This document shows, in pieces, positions 1-6,075 of a stretch of DNA of 6,153 nucleotides. This stretch comes from Bacteroidales bacterium (GTDB lineage: Bacteria > Bacteroidota > Bacteroidia > Bacteroidales > UBA932): assembly GCA_017483985.1 (NCBI GenBank), contig JAFUUB010000118.1, positions 1 to 6,153 of the forward strand, written 5' to 3'. The position numbers and the translations under genes were made by a program. The number at the start of each line of letters is the position of its first letter. The stretch's first letter is position 1. A model generated the notes under the pieces. It had not been told where the DNA came from, searched no databases, and saw only the letters and a list, made by a program, of their open reading frames with translations.

Positions 1-53
1 AAGAAAATATTCTTTCAGCCCGACAGCGATTTTTTATAACAAACTCACTCATA
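1..53 (+). other. 5' leader upstream of nqrA
   Basis: This short stretch before the first gene is A/T rich, unlike the GC-rich coding sequence that follows. No Shine-Dalgarno motif precedes the nqrA ATG. The A/T-rich region before the start is what Bacteroidota commonly use for initiation. I see no convincing Bacteroidota promoter (TAnnTTTG at -7 with TTG at -33), so the promoter probably lies further upstream, outside the window. The nqrA frame stays open to the window edge, but the residues it would add do not look like NqrA. Confidence 0.4.
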
Positions 54-1415
54 ATGTCAAACAACATCAAACTCAGACGCGGGCTGGATCTTCCGATCGC
101 AGGAGCTGCAGCCCAGAAGGTCGAGAAAGGGAATGCTGCTGACATTATCGCTCTGAAACCTACTGACTTCAAGGGCTTTGCTCCAAGGCTCCTCGTCAGG
201 GAGGGCGATAAGGTTTTGGCAGGATCTCCGGTCATGGCCGACAAACAGTCTGCTGACATCCTCCTTACCGCTCCGGTCAGCGGAACGGTCGCCGAGATTG
301 TCAGAGGCGAGAAAAGGAAGTTGCTTGAGGTCCGCATCAAGGCGGACGAGACGTGCGAATACCTCGACTTCGGCGCCCACAACGCCGTGAAGATGAGTGC
401 TGCCGAGATCAAGGACCTGCTCTGCAAGAGCGGTCTTTGGGCCGGGCTCATCCAGAGGCCTTACGGCATTCTCGCCAATCCGGCTGCAGAACCCAAGGCA
501 ATCTTTGTTTCCGCATTTTCCACCGCACCGCTGGCGGCCGACACCGAGTTCACGCTCCGCGACGAACTCCAGAACATCCAGGCCGGCGTCGATGCCCTCG
601 GCAAACTGACCAAGGGCGGCGTGCATTTCTCCATCAATGCGGAGACTTCTTCCAGTTCCCCGTTCCACAAGGTCGAGCATGTCATCATGCATGAGATCAG
701 CGGCAAGCATCCCGCCGGCAATGTCGGCATCCAGATTGCCAACATCGCCCCGATCCAGAAGGGCGAGACGGTCTGGACCGTTTCCCTGCTGCTGCTGTCC
801 GCAATCGGCCGCCTGATGAACACCGGCAAGGTGGACCTCCGCCGCAAGGTGGCCGTCACCGGCCCCGTGGCCAAGGATCCCTGCTATGTCGAAGCGCTCC
901 CGGGCACTCCGATGAAGGCCTTCGCCGCCCACTATGACAATGCCGCCGGCGACATCCGCTTCATCAGCGGCGACGTCCTCAGCGGCGAATGTGTCGGCGA
1001 GAACGGCTCCCTGGGCTTCTTCGACGACCAGGTCACCCTCCTGCACGAAGGTACGGAGCGCGAGCTCCTCGGATGGGCCAAGCCTTTCCGTTTCAACCAG
1101 TTCAGCGCGACGCGCACCTACTTCTCCTGGCTCTGCCCGAAGAAGAAATACAACATGGACACCAACGTCCACGGCGGTCCGCGCGCCTTCGTCGTTTCCG
1201 ACCTGTACAACAGGGTCCTTCCGATCGACAATTTCTTCCCGGTGTACCTGATCAAGGCCTGCCTGGCCGGGGACATCGACAACATGGAGAAATTCGGCAT
1301 CTATGAGGTGCTGCCGGAAGACCTCGCCCTCTGCGAATTCATCGACCCGTCCAAGAATGACATCCAGGCCATCCTCCAAAGCGGTATTGACCTGATGATC
1401 AAGGAAATGGCATAA
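54..1415 (+). CDS. nqrA: Na+-translocating NADH:quinone oxidoreductase subunit A
   Basis: NqrA is the cytoplasmic peripheral subunit of the Na+-NQR complex; it carries no redox cofactor of its own and is linked to quinone binding next to NqrB. The 453-residue length matches the family (about 445-450). The N-terminus (KLRRGLDLPIAG, residues 6-17) is the usual NqrA start, which supports the ATG at 54. Residues 70-90 (LTAPVSGTVAEI) resemble a barrel-sandwich/lipoyl-like fold. KHPAGNVGIQIANIAPI (218-234) and the C-terminal YEVLPEDLALCEF (417-429) are strongly family-typical. There is no transmembrane segment, as expected. It is the first gene of the operon, with 13 nt to nqrB. The first few hundred bases are less GC rich than the rest. 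RnfC is the distant alternative, but the 4Fe-4S cysteine motifs of RnfC are absent. Confidence 0.97.
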   Translation: MSNNIKLRRGLDLPIAGAAAQKVEKGNAADIIALKPTDFKGFAPRLLVREGDKVLAGSPVMADKQSADILLTAPVSGTVAEIVRGEKRKLLEVRIKADETCEYLDFGAHNAVKMSAAEIKDLLCKSGLWAGLIQRPYGILANPAAEPKAIFVSAFSTAPLAADTEFTLRDELQNIQAGVDALGKLTKGGVHFSINAETSSSSPFHKVEHVIMHEISGKHPAGNVGIQIANIAPIQKGETVWTVSLLLLSAIGRLMNTGKVDLRRKVAVTGPVAKDPCYVEALPGTPMKAFAAHYDNAAGDIRFISGDVLSGECVGENGSLGFFDDQVTLLHEGTERELLGWAKPFRFNQFSATRTYFSWLCPKKKYNMDTNVHGGPRAFVVSDLYNRVLPIDNFFPVYLIKACLAGDIDNMEKFGIYEVLPEDLALCEFIDPSKNDIQAILQSGIDLMIKEMA

Positions 1416-1428
1416 ACAGACAATCGTT

Positions 1429-2580
1429 ATGGAAGAAAATAAAGTACAACCCGGCCTCTTCGAGAAAGGCGGCAAATTGGGATTCCTTCACTCGACTGTC
1501 GATGCCTTCGACACCTTTCTCCGTGTTCCGGGCACCGTCACCCGCAAGGGTGCCCATGTCCGTGACTCCGTCGACCTGAAGCGAGTCATGATCCTCGTCG
1601 TGATCGCCCTCGTGCCCGCCGCCCTGTTCGGCATGTGGAACGTCGGCTATCAGCATAACCTGGCCACCGGCGCCGACGCCGGCTTCTGGGCCACCTTCTT
1701 CTACGGCTTCCTGAAAGTCCTCCCGCTCTTCATCGTCTCCTACCTCGTGGGTCTGGCCATCGAATTTGCCGGCGCCCAGATCAAAGGCGAGGAAGTCAAC
1801 GAGGGATATCTCGTATCCGGTTTCCTCATCCCGCTCATCGTCCCGGTGGACACCCCGCTCTGGACCCTCGCCATCGCCGTCGCATTCGCGGTCATCTTCG
1901 GCAAGGAAGTCTTCGGCGGTACCGGCATGAACTTCCTCAACCCGGCCCTGCTCACCCGTGCCTTCCTCTTCTTCTCCTACCCGTCCAAGATGTCCGGTTC
2001 CGAAACCTGGATCTCCCTCGGCAAGGACCAGATGATCGACGGTGCGACCGGCGCCACCCCGCTCTCCTTCATCGGTGACGGTGTCGACGCCCTGACGAAT
2101 GCCGGCGTCCAGTATGGCACCAGCTTCATGGACCTCTTCCTCGGCACCATCCCGGGTTCCGTGGGTGAGACCTCCGTCGTCGCCATCCTCATCGGCGCCG
2201 TCATCCTCCTGTGGACCGGCGTAGCCAGCTGGAAGATCATGTGTTCCTCCGTCATCGGAGCCCTGCTCGTGGGCTGGCTCGGCAACATCGCCGGCGCCAC
2301 CGACATCCCGGCTTACTACCACCTCGTCCTCGGCGGCTTCGCCTTCGGTACCGTCTTCATGGCGACCGACCCGGTGACCTCCGCCCAGACCGAGTGCGGC
2401 AAATGGATCTACGGCTTCCTGATCGGCGCGCTCTGCGTGACGGTCCGCCTGTGGAATCCGGGCTATCCGGAAGGCATGATGCTCGCCATCTTGCTGATGA
2501 ACACCTTCGCTCCGCTGATTGACTGGTGCGTCACCACGTCCGCCGTGAACCGCCGCGCTAAGAAAGCAAAGATCGCATAA
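1429..2580 (+). CDS. nqrB: Na+-translocating NADH:quinone oxidoreductase subunit B
   Basis: NqrB is the large integral membrane subunit, homologous to RnfD. It carries a covalently bound FMN and riboflavin, and is central to quinone reduction and Na+ translocation. The 383-residue protein has a cytoplasmic N-terminus of about 50 residues, then multiple hydrophobic helices (for example about 52-70, 91-113, 127-157, 250-268, 272-292, 299-313, 326-340 and 347-367). GKEVFGGTGMNFLNPA (158-173) and FMATDPVTSAQ (310-320) are conserved family blocks. DGATGAT (204-210) fits the Dxx(S/T)GAT flavinylation motif of ApbE-type flavin transferases, so T210 (codon 2056-2058) is the expected FMN attachment site. 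It is somewhat shorter than Vibrio NqrB (about 415 residues), mainly at the N-terminus. No Shine-Dalgarno precedes the ATG. The nqrA-nqrB gap is 13 nt. Confidence 0.97.
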   Translation: MEENKVQPGLFEKGGKLGFLHSTVDAFDTFLRVPGTVTRKGAHVRDSVDLKRVMILVVIALVPAALFGMWNVGYQHNLATGADAGFWATFFYGFLKVLPLFIVSYLVGLAIEFAGAQIKGEEVNEGYLVSGFLIPLIVPVDTPLWTLAIAVAFAVIFGKEVFGGTGMNFLNPALLTRAFLFFSYPSKMSGSETWISLGKDQMIDGATGATPLSFIGDGVDALTNAGVQYGTSFMDLFLGTIPGSVGETSVVAILIGAVILLWTGVASWKIMCSSVIGALLVGWLGNIAGATDIPAYYHLVLGGFAFGTVFMATDPVTSAQTECGKWIYGFLIGALCVTVRLWNPGYPEGMMLAILLMNTFAPLIDWCVTTSAVNRRAKKAKIA

Positions 2581-2592
2581 ACAGATTGAGGT

Positions 2593-3468
2593 ATGAATAC
2601 GAATAACAATCTTTATACAGTAGTATATTCGGCCATCATCGTGGTGGTGGTCGCCGCGATCCTTGCCTGGGCCGCCATGGCCCTCAAGCCGAAACAGGAT
2701 GCCAACATCAAGGCCGAGACCATCAGCCAGATGCTCGATGCCGCCAAGATCCAGGCCAAGGGCGAAGCGGCCAGCAATGACGCCGTCCTTGACAAATATG
2801 CCGAGACCATCCAGGCTGCCTTCACGGTTAACGCCGCCGGCGAGAAGGTCAAGGACCTCTCCATCGACCGCGCTTCCCTCGAGCTGGCCGACGGCCTCAA
2901 GGCCCAGAACACCAACCTCAAGAAGGGCAGCGATGTCGAACTTCCCGTCTATATCTTTGGAAAGGACGGCAAGAAGGTAACCGTCGTTCCCGTCTACGGA
3001 GCCGGCCTCTGGGGCCCGGTCTGGGGATATCTCGCCTTCGACGAAGACCTCAAGACCATCCTCGGTGCCTACTTCGACCATGAGTCCGAGACCCCGGGCC
3101 TCGGTGCCAAGATCAAGGACGATCCCGAGTTCCGCGCCCAGTTCGTCGGCAAGAAAGCCGACTTCACGGCCGAGCCGGTCTTCTCCGTCCTGAAGAACGC
3201 CGCCCAGGACAACCAGGTCGACGCCATCACCGGCGCCACCATGACCTCCAAGGGCCTGGGTGCCGCCATCGGCGCCTGGCTGGCCGCCTACAAGCCGTAT
3301 TTCACGGCCAACGCGCCCGTCGAGAAAAACAAATGCAACTGCGGACAGTTCTGCCCGTGCGAGGATTGCCAGTGCGACTGCCACTGCCATCCCGGCCAGA
3401 CACATTGCGAATGCCCGGACTGCCCGTGCGAAAACTGCCCTACCGGCTCACATAAAATGGAGGAGTAA
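2593..3468 (+). CDS. nqrC: Na+-translocating NADH:quinone oxidoreductase subunit C with cysteine-rich C-terminal tail
   Basis: NqrC (RnfG homologue) has one N-terminal membrane helix (about 9-30) and a periplasmic FMN domain that relays electrons within the Na+-NQR. Family blocks seen are ALKPKQDAN (30-38), YGAGLWGPVWGY (135-146), HESETPGLGAKI (163-174) and the flavinylation motif DAITGAT (210-216), giving T216 (codon 3238-3240) as the FMN site. The recognisable family domain ends near residue 240, about where other NqrC proteins stop. The frame then continues with a tail holding 13 Cys (248, 250, 254, 256, 259, 261, 263, 265, 272, 274, 277, 279, 282) and 4 His (264, 266, 271, 287); residues 1-247 contain no Cys. 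The tail is in frame, without frameshift signs, and its last codons carry the ribosome binding site of nqrD, 3 nt downstream. The NqrC call is certain; the role of the tail is unknown. Confidence 0.96.
   Translation: MNTNNNLYTVVYSAIIVVVVAAILAWAAMALKPKQDANIKAETISQMLDAAKIQAKGEAASNDAVLDKYAETIQAAFTVNAAGEKVKDLSIDRASLELADGLKAQNTNLKKGSDVELPVYIFGKDGKKVTVVPVYGAGLWGPVWGYLAFDEDLKTILGAYFDHESETPGLGAKIKDDPEFRAQFVGKKADFTAEPVFSVLKNAAQDNQVDAITGATMTSKGLGAAIGAWLAAYKPYFTANAPVEKNKCNCGQFCPCEDCQCDCHCHPGQTHCECPDCPCENCPTGSHKMEE
3334..3438 (+). other. Segment of nqrC encoding the Cys/His-rich tail (residues 248-282)
   Basis: These 35 codons encode 13 cysteines, nearly all in Cys-x-Cys pairs: C248/C250, C254/C256, the chain C259/C261/C263/C265, C272/C274 and C277/C279, plus C282. 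H264, H266 and H271 lie between them. The hexapeptide CPCE(D/N)C occurs twice, at 254-259 and 277-282. The pattern resembles metallothionein-type metal binding, but matches no Fe-S motif that I can name (no CxxCxxCxxxCP ferredoxin pattern). The segment keeps the reading frame and codon preferences of the host gene (TGC almost exclusively for Cys). Since the NqrC soluble domain faces the periplasm, the tail should too. Function is not inferable from sequence alone. Confidence 0.8.
3459..3465 (+). promoter_or_regulatory. Shine-Dalgarno site of nqrD inside the 3' end of nqrC
   Basis: GGAGGAG lies 6 nt before the nqrD ATG at 3472 and overlaps the last Met-Glu-Glu codons of nqrC. With a 3-nt intergenic gap this favours translational coupling of nqrD to nqrC. 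It is a strong site by general bacterial standards, although Bacteroidota often do without one. Confidence 0.65.
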
Positions 3469-3471
3469 ACC

Positions 3472-4092
3472 ATGGACGCCAAAATCAAAGAAACCATCCT
3501 GAATCCGATTCTCAAAGGGAATCCGATCACTGTCCTCGTCCTCGGTATCTGCTCCGCACTGGCGGTTACCGTCGAACTCAAGGGCGCCATCGTCATGGCC
3601 CTCTCCGTGACCATCGTCACGGGCCTGTCCTGCCTGGTGCTTTCCCTGCTCCGCAAAACCATCCCGATGCGCGTACGTATCATCGTGCAGCTCGTGGTCG
3701 TGGCCATGCTGGTCATCCTGGTCGACCAGATCCTCAAGGCCTATTCCTACCCGATCGAGAAACAGCTCAGCGTGTATATCGGCCTGATCATCACCAACTG
3801 TATCGTCATGGGCCGTATCGAGGCCTTCGCGCTCGGCAACAAGCCGTGGCCTTCCTTCCTGGACGGTATCTTCAACGGTCTGGGCTACGGCCTGATCCTG
3901 GTGATCGTCGCCTTCTTCCGTGAACTGTTCGGCAGCGGCACCCTCCTGGGCTTCCGCATCATCCCGGAGTCCTTCTACGCCGCCGGCTACATGGACAACG
4001 GCCTTGTCATCCTTCCTCCGATGGCCCTGATCCTGCTCGGATGCATCATCTGGGTCCACCGCAGCTTCCAGAAAGACCTGCAGGAGAAATAA
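3472..4092 (+). CDS. nqrD: Na+-translocating NADH:quinone oxidoreductase subunit D
   Basis: NqrD is an integral membrane subunit (RnfE homologue) that with NqrE forms the membrane core and holds a Cys-ligated iron centre between the two proteins. The 206-residue length is normal. Six hydrophobic helices are visible (about 19-34, 37-60, 69-88, 99-116, 136-152 and 177-195). The two half-helix cysteines typical of the family are present: C27 in GICSALAVT (25-33) and C110 in ITNCIVMGRIEAFA (107-120). The block GLGYGLILVIVAFFRELFGSGTLLG (136-160) is also characteristic. It starts 3 nt after nqrC with a clear Shine-Dalgarno. RnfE is the only serious alternative, and the flanking nqrA and nqrF make NQR certain. 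Confidence 0.97.
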   Translation: MDAKIKETILNPILKGNPITVLVLGICSALAVTVELKGAIVMALSVTIVTGLSCLVLSLLRKTIPMRVRIIVQLVVVAMLVILVDQILKAYSYPIEKQLSVYIGLIITNCIVMGRIEAFALGNKPWPSFLDGIFNGLGYGLILVIVAFFRELFGSGTLLGFRIIPESFYAAGYMDNGLVILPPMALILLGCIIWVHRSFQKDLQEK

Positions 4093-4111
4093 CATCTAAC
4101 ACCGCAAGATT

Positions 4112-4699
4112 ATGGAATATATCAGCTTATTCGTAAAGTCAATCTTCGTTGACAATATGATTTTTGCATACTTCCTCGGTATGTGCTCATACCTGGCAGT
4201 ATCCAAAAATGTGAAGACGGCTACCGGTCTGGGTGTTGCTGTTATCTTCGTGCTGCTCTGCACGCTCCCGATCAACTACCTGATCAACAAGTTCCTGACG
4301 AACAACCCGTTCGGCGCCGACCTGAGCTTCCTCAGCCTGATCATCTTCATCGCCGTCATCGCCGCGTTCGTCCAGATCGTCGAAATGGTCGTCGAGAAAT
4401 TCGTCCCGTCCCTGTACGCCTCCCTGGGTATCTACCTGCCGCTGATCGCCGTGAACTGCGCCATCCTGGGCGGTTCCCTCTTCATGCAGCAGCGCGACTT
4501 CGCCAATGTCGGTGAAGCCACCGTCTATGCCCTCGGCAGCGGCATCGGCTGGTTCCTCGCCATCGTCTGCCTGGCAGCGATCCGCGAGCGCCTGCAGTAC
4601 TCCAAGGTTCCGGACGCCCTCAAGGGCACCGGCATCACCTTCATCACCGTCGGTCTGATGGCCATCGCCTTCATGACGTTCATGGGTATTTCACTTTAA
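4112..4699 (+). CDS. nqrE: Na+-translocating NADH:quinone oxidoreductase subunit E
   Basis: NqrE (RnfA homologue) is the membrane partner of NqrD; the two have inverted topology and share the central iron centre. The 195-residue length is close to the family's roughly 200. Six helices are visible (about 5-27, 37-56, 72-96, 103-124, 139-157 and 175-194). The iron-ligand cysteines are C25 in [10 protein letters not shown] (23-32) and C116 in [18 protein letters not shown] (113-130). The start at 4112 gives [17 protein letters not shown], the usual NqrE N-terminus. The sequence before this ATG has no Shine-Dalgarno motif. The first roughly 100 bases are poorer in GC than the rest of the gene. 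The gap to nqrD is 19 nt. Confidence 0.97.
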   Translation: MEYISLFVKSIFVDNMIFAYFLGMCSYLAVSKNVKTATGLGVAVIFVLLCTLPINYLINKFLTNNPFGADLSFLSLIIFIAVIAAFVQIVEMVVEKFVPSLYASLGIYLPLIAVNCAILGGSLFMQQRDFANVGEATVYALGSGIGWFLAIVCLAAIRERLQYSKVPDALKGTGITFITVGLMAIAFMTFMGISL

Positions 4700-4704
4700 A
4701 GAAT

Positions 4705-4709
4705 AGGAG
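4705..4709 (+). promoter_or_regulatory. Shine-Dalgarno site of nqrF
   Basis: AGGAG lies 8 nt before the first of two tandem ATG codons (4718 and 4721) and 11 nt before the second. The spacing favours 4718 as the start. The choice changes the protein by only one Met. Confidence 0.6.
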
Positions 4710-4717
4710 ACAGTAGT

Positions 4718-5989
4718 ATGATGAACACCATTATCGGAGCCGTTGCTACCATCGTCGTCGTAACGCTCATCCTCGTGGCCCTGCTCCTTTTCATCAAGGC
4801 GAAACTCACCCCGTCCGGCAATGTCACCATCGACATCAACAGCGGCAAGAAGACCCTCTCCGTCCCGCAGGGCGGTGACCTGATGCACACCCTGGCCGAC
4901 CAGGGCATCTTCCTTCCTTCCGCCTGCGGCGGCAAGGCCAACTGCGGACAGTGCAAGGTCCGCGTCCTCGAAGGCGGCGGAGAAATCCTCCCCACCGAGA
5001 CCGGCTTCTTCTCCCGCAAGCAGATCAAGGACAACTGGCGCCTCGGCTGCCAGGTCAAGATCAAGGACAACCTCAAGATCGCCGTTCCGGATTCCGCCCT
5101 CAGCGTCAAGAAACTCGAGTGCGAAGTCAGCAGCAACAAGAACGTCGCGACCTTCATCAAGGAATTCACGGTCCGTCTCCCCGAAGGCGAGAACATCGAG
5201 TTCAAGTCCGGCGAGTACATCCAGATCGATATCCCGGAATATGACATCAAGTTCTCCGACATCGATGTCGATGATATCTACAGAGGTGATTGGGAGAAGT
5301 ACGGTTTCTTCGGCATCACGGCCAAGAACACCGTCCCGACCATCCGCGCGTACTCCATGGCTTCCTATCCGGCCGAGAAGAACGTGATCAAGCTCAACGT
5401 CCGTATCGCGACCCCTCCGTTCGACCGGAGCCAGCCGCGCGGCGTCTTCAAGATGCTCCCGGTCCCTCCGGGTGTCGCTTCCTCCTACGTCTTTACCCGC
5501 AAGCCGGGTGACAAGGTGATGATTTCCGGTCCTTACGGCGAGTTCCTCCTCCCGGAGAACGACCCGGACAGCCAGGAATACATCTTCGTCGGCGGCGGTG
5601 CCGGCATGGCCCCGCTCAGAAGCCACATCATGCACCTGTTCAAGACGCTCCGCACCAAGAAGGAGGTCCACTTCTTCTACGGCGCCCGCGCCCTCGTCGA
5701 AGCCTTCTACCTGGAAGACTTTGCCGAACTGGAGGCCGAATTCCTGAACTTCCACTTCCACCTGGCCCTCGACCGTCCGGATCCGGCAGCCGATGCAGCG
5801 GGCGTGAAGTATACCCCGGGATTCGTCCACAACGTGATGAACGAGACCTATCTGAAGAACCACGAAGCCCCGGAGGACATCAAGTACTTCATGTGCGGTC
5901 CGCCTATGATGGTCGCTTCCGTCAACACGCTGCTGGACAGCCTCGGCGTGGCTCCGGAGAGCATCCTCTACGACAACTTCGGTGGTTAA
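4718..5989 (+). CDS. nqrF: Na+-translocating NADH:quinone oxidoreductase subunit F (NADH dehydrogenase subunit)
   Basis: NqrF is the electron entry subunit: it oxidises NADH with FAD and passes electrons through a 2Fe-2S cluster into the complex. It is anchored by one N-terminal helix (about 3-27), with its domains in the cytoplasm. The ferredoxin-like domain (about 35-128) has the cluster cysteines C70, C76, C79 (ACGGKANCGQC) and C111 (RLGCQV). The FAD-binding domain carries RAYSMASYP (210-218). The NADH-binding domain has GGGAGMAPLRSH (292-303) and CGPPMM (393-398), and the protein ends in the typical YDNFGG. The length of 423 is slightly above Vibrio NqrF (about 408), mainly between the Fe-S and FAD motifs. 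It is the last gene of the operon, 18 nt after nqrE. About 40 bp behind its stop, an insertion sequence begins. Confidence 0.98.
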   Translation: MMNTIIGAVATIVVVTLILVALLLFIKAKLTPSGNVTIDINSGKKTLSVPQGGDLMHTLADQGIFLPSACGGKANCGQCKVRVLEGGGEILPTETGFFSRKQIKDNWRLGCQVKIKDNLKIAVPDSALSVKKLECEVSSNKNVATFIKEFTVRLPEGENIEFKSGEYIQIDIPEYDIKFSDIDVDDIYRGDWEKYGFFGITAKNTVPTIRAYSMASYPAEKNVIKLNVRIATPPFDRSQPRGVFKMLPVPPGVASSYVFTRKPGDKVMISGPYGEFLLPENDPDSQEYIFVGGGAGMAPLRSHIMHLFKTLRTKKEVHFFYGARALVEAFYLEDFAELEAEFLNFHFHLALDRPDPAADAAGVKYTPGFVHNVMNETYLKNHEAPEDIKYFMCGPPMMVASVNTLLDSLGVAPESILYDNFGG

Positions 5990-6029
5990 TCTACGATCCG
6001 TCAACTGCTTATAAAAACCCGATCCATCC
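5990..6029. other. Spacer between nqrF and the insertion sequence
   Basis: These 40 bases contain no open frame of note and no inverted repeat that could act as a terminator. There is a short A-run (6013-6017). It is probably the remaining native 3' flank of the operon, with the natural terminator either displaced to the far side of the IS or absent. Confidence 0.5.
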
Positions 6030-6036
6030 TGACATG

Positions 6037-6070
6037 AACCCCGAAAGTTAGACAAAAAACTTTCGGGGTT
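6037..6070 (+). terminator. Perfect 13-bp hairpin at the IS end; likely terminator for nqr transcripts
   Basis: AACCCCGAAAGTT (6037-6049) is exactly complementary to AACTTTCGGGGTT (6058-6070), with an 8-nt loop AGACAAAA. The 3' arm ends in TT and is followed by TTGTT, a short U-rich run in the transcript, so it can act as a rho-independent terminator; the flanking A-run in the loop would favour the reverse direction less. It is the only strong hairpin behind nqrF. The left arm lies inside the putative IS terminal repeat, so it probably belongs to the IS rather than to the operon. It ends 5 nt before the transposase ATG. Confidence 0.7.
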
Positions 6071-6075
6071 TTGTT

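Noticed and set aside
1..39. Possible last 12 codons of an upstream gene (frame 1, ending ...QPDSDFL then TAA at 37-39)
   Set aside because: Twelve residues are too few to recognise, and stop codons occur by chance in A/T-rich leaders; it cannot be supported without upstream sequence.
3..53. Upstream in-frame extension of nqrA (no stop back to the window edge)
   Set aside because: The residues encoded do not resemble any NqrA N-terminus, there is no ATG in it, and the ATG at 54 gives the family's usual start.
57..1475. A 472-codon open frame on the - strand opposite nqrA
   Set aside because: It is low in recognisable motifs, fully overlaps nqrA and extends across the nqrA-nqrB junction; it is explained by codon bias.
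1399..3405. A 668-codon open frame on the - strand opposite nqrB and nqrC
   Set aside because: Its composition (repetitive Asp/Glu/Gly/Val/His) is the mirror of strong GC-biased third positions in the + strand genes. It has no recognisable domain and lies opposite certain nqr genes.
3301..3468. NqrC tail as product of a frameshift or readthrough into non-coding DNA
   Set aside because: The frame is continuous from the FMN motif, keeps GC-rich third positions, uses TGC consistently, and ends 3 nt before nqrD with the nqrD ribosome site built in, as expected for a real gene end.
54..5989. Rnf complex (rnfCDGEAB) instead of Na+-NQR
   Set aside because: The first gene is NqrA without RnfC-type 4Fe-4S motifs, and the last is NqrF with 2Fe-2S, FAD and NADH domains; no RnfB is present.
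4691..6055. A 454-codon open frame on the - strand opposite nqrF
   Set aside because: It has the same composition artefact; nqrF on the + strand has every family motif, so this is a shadow.
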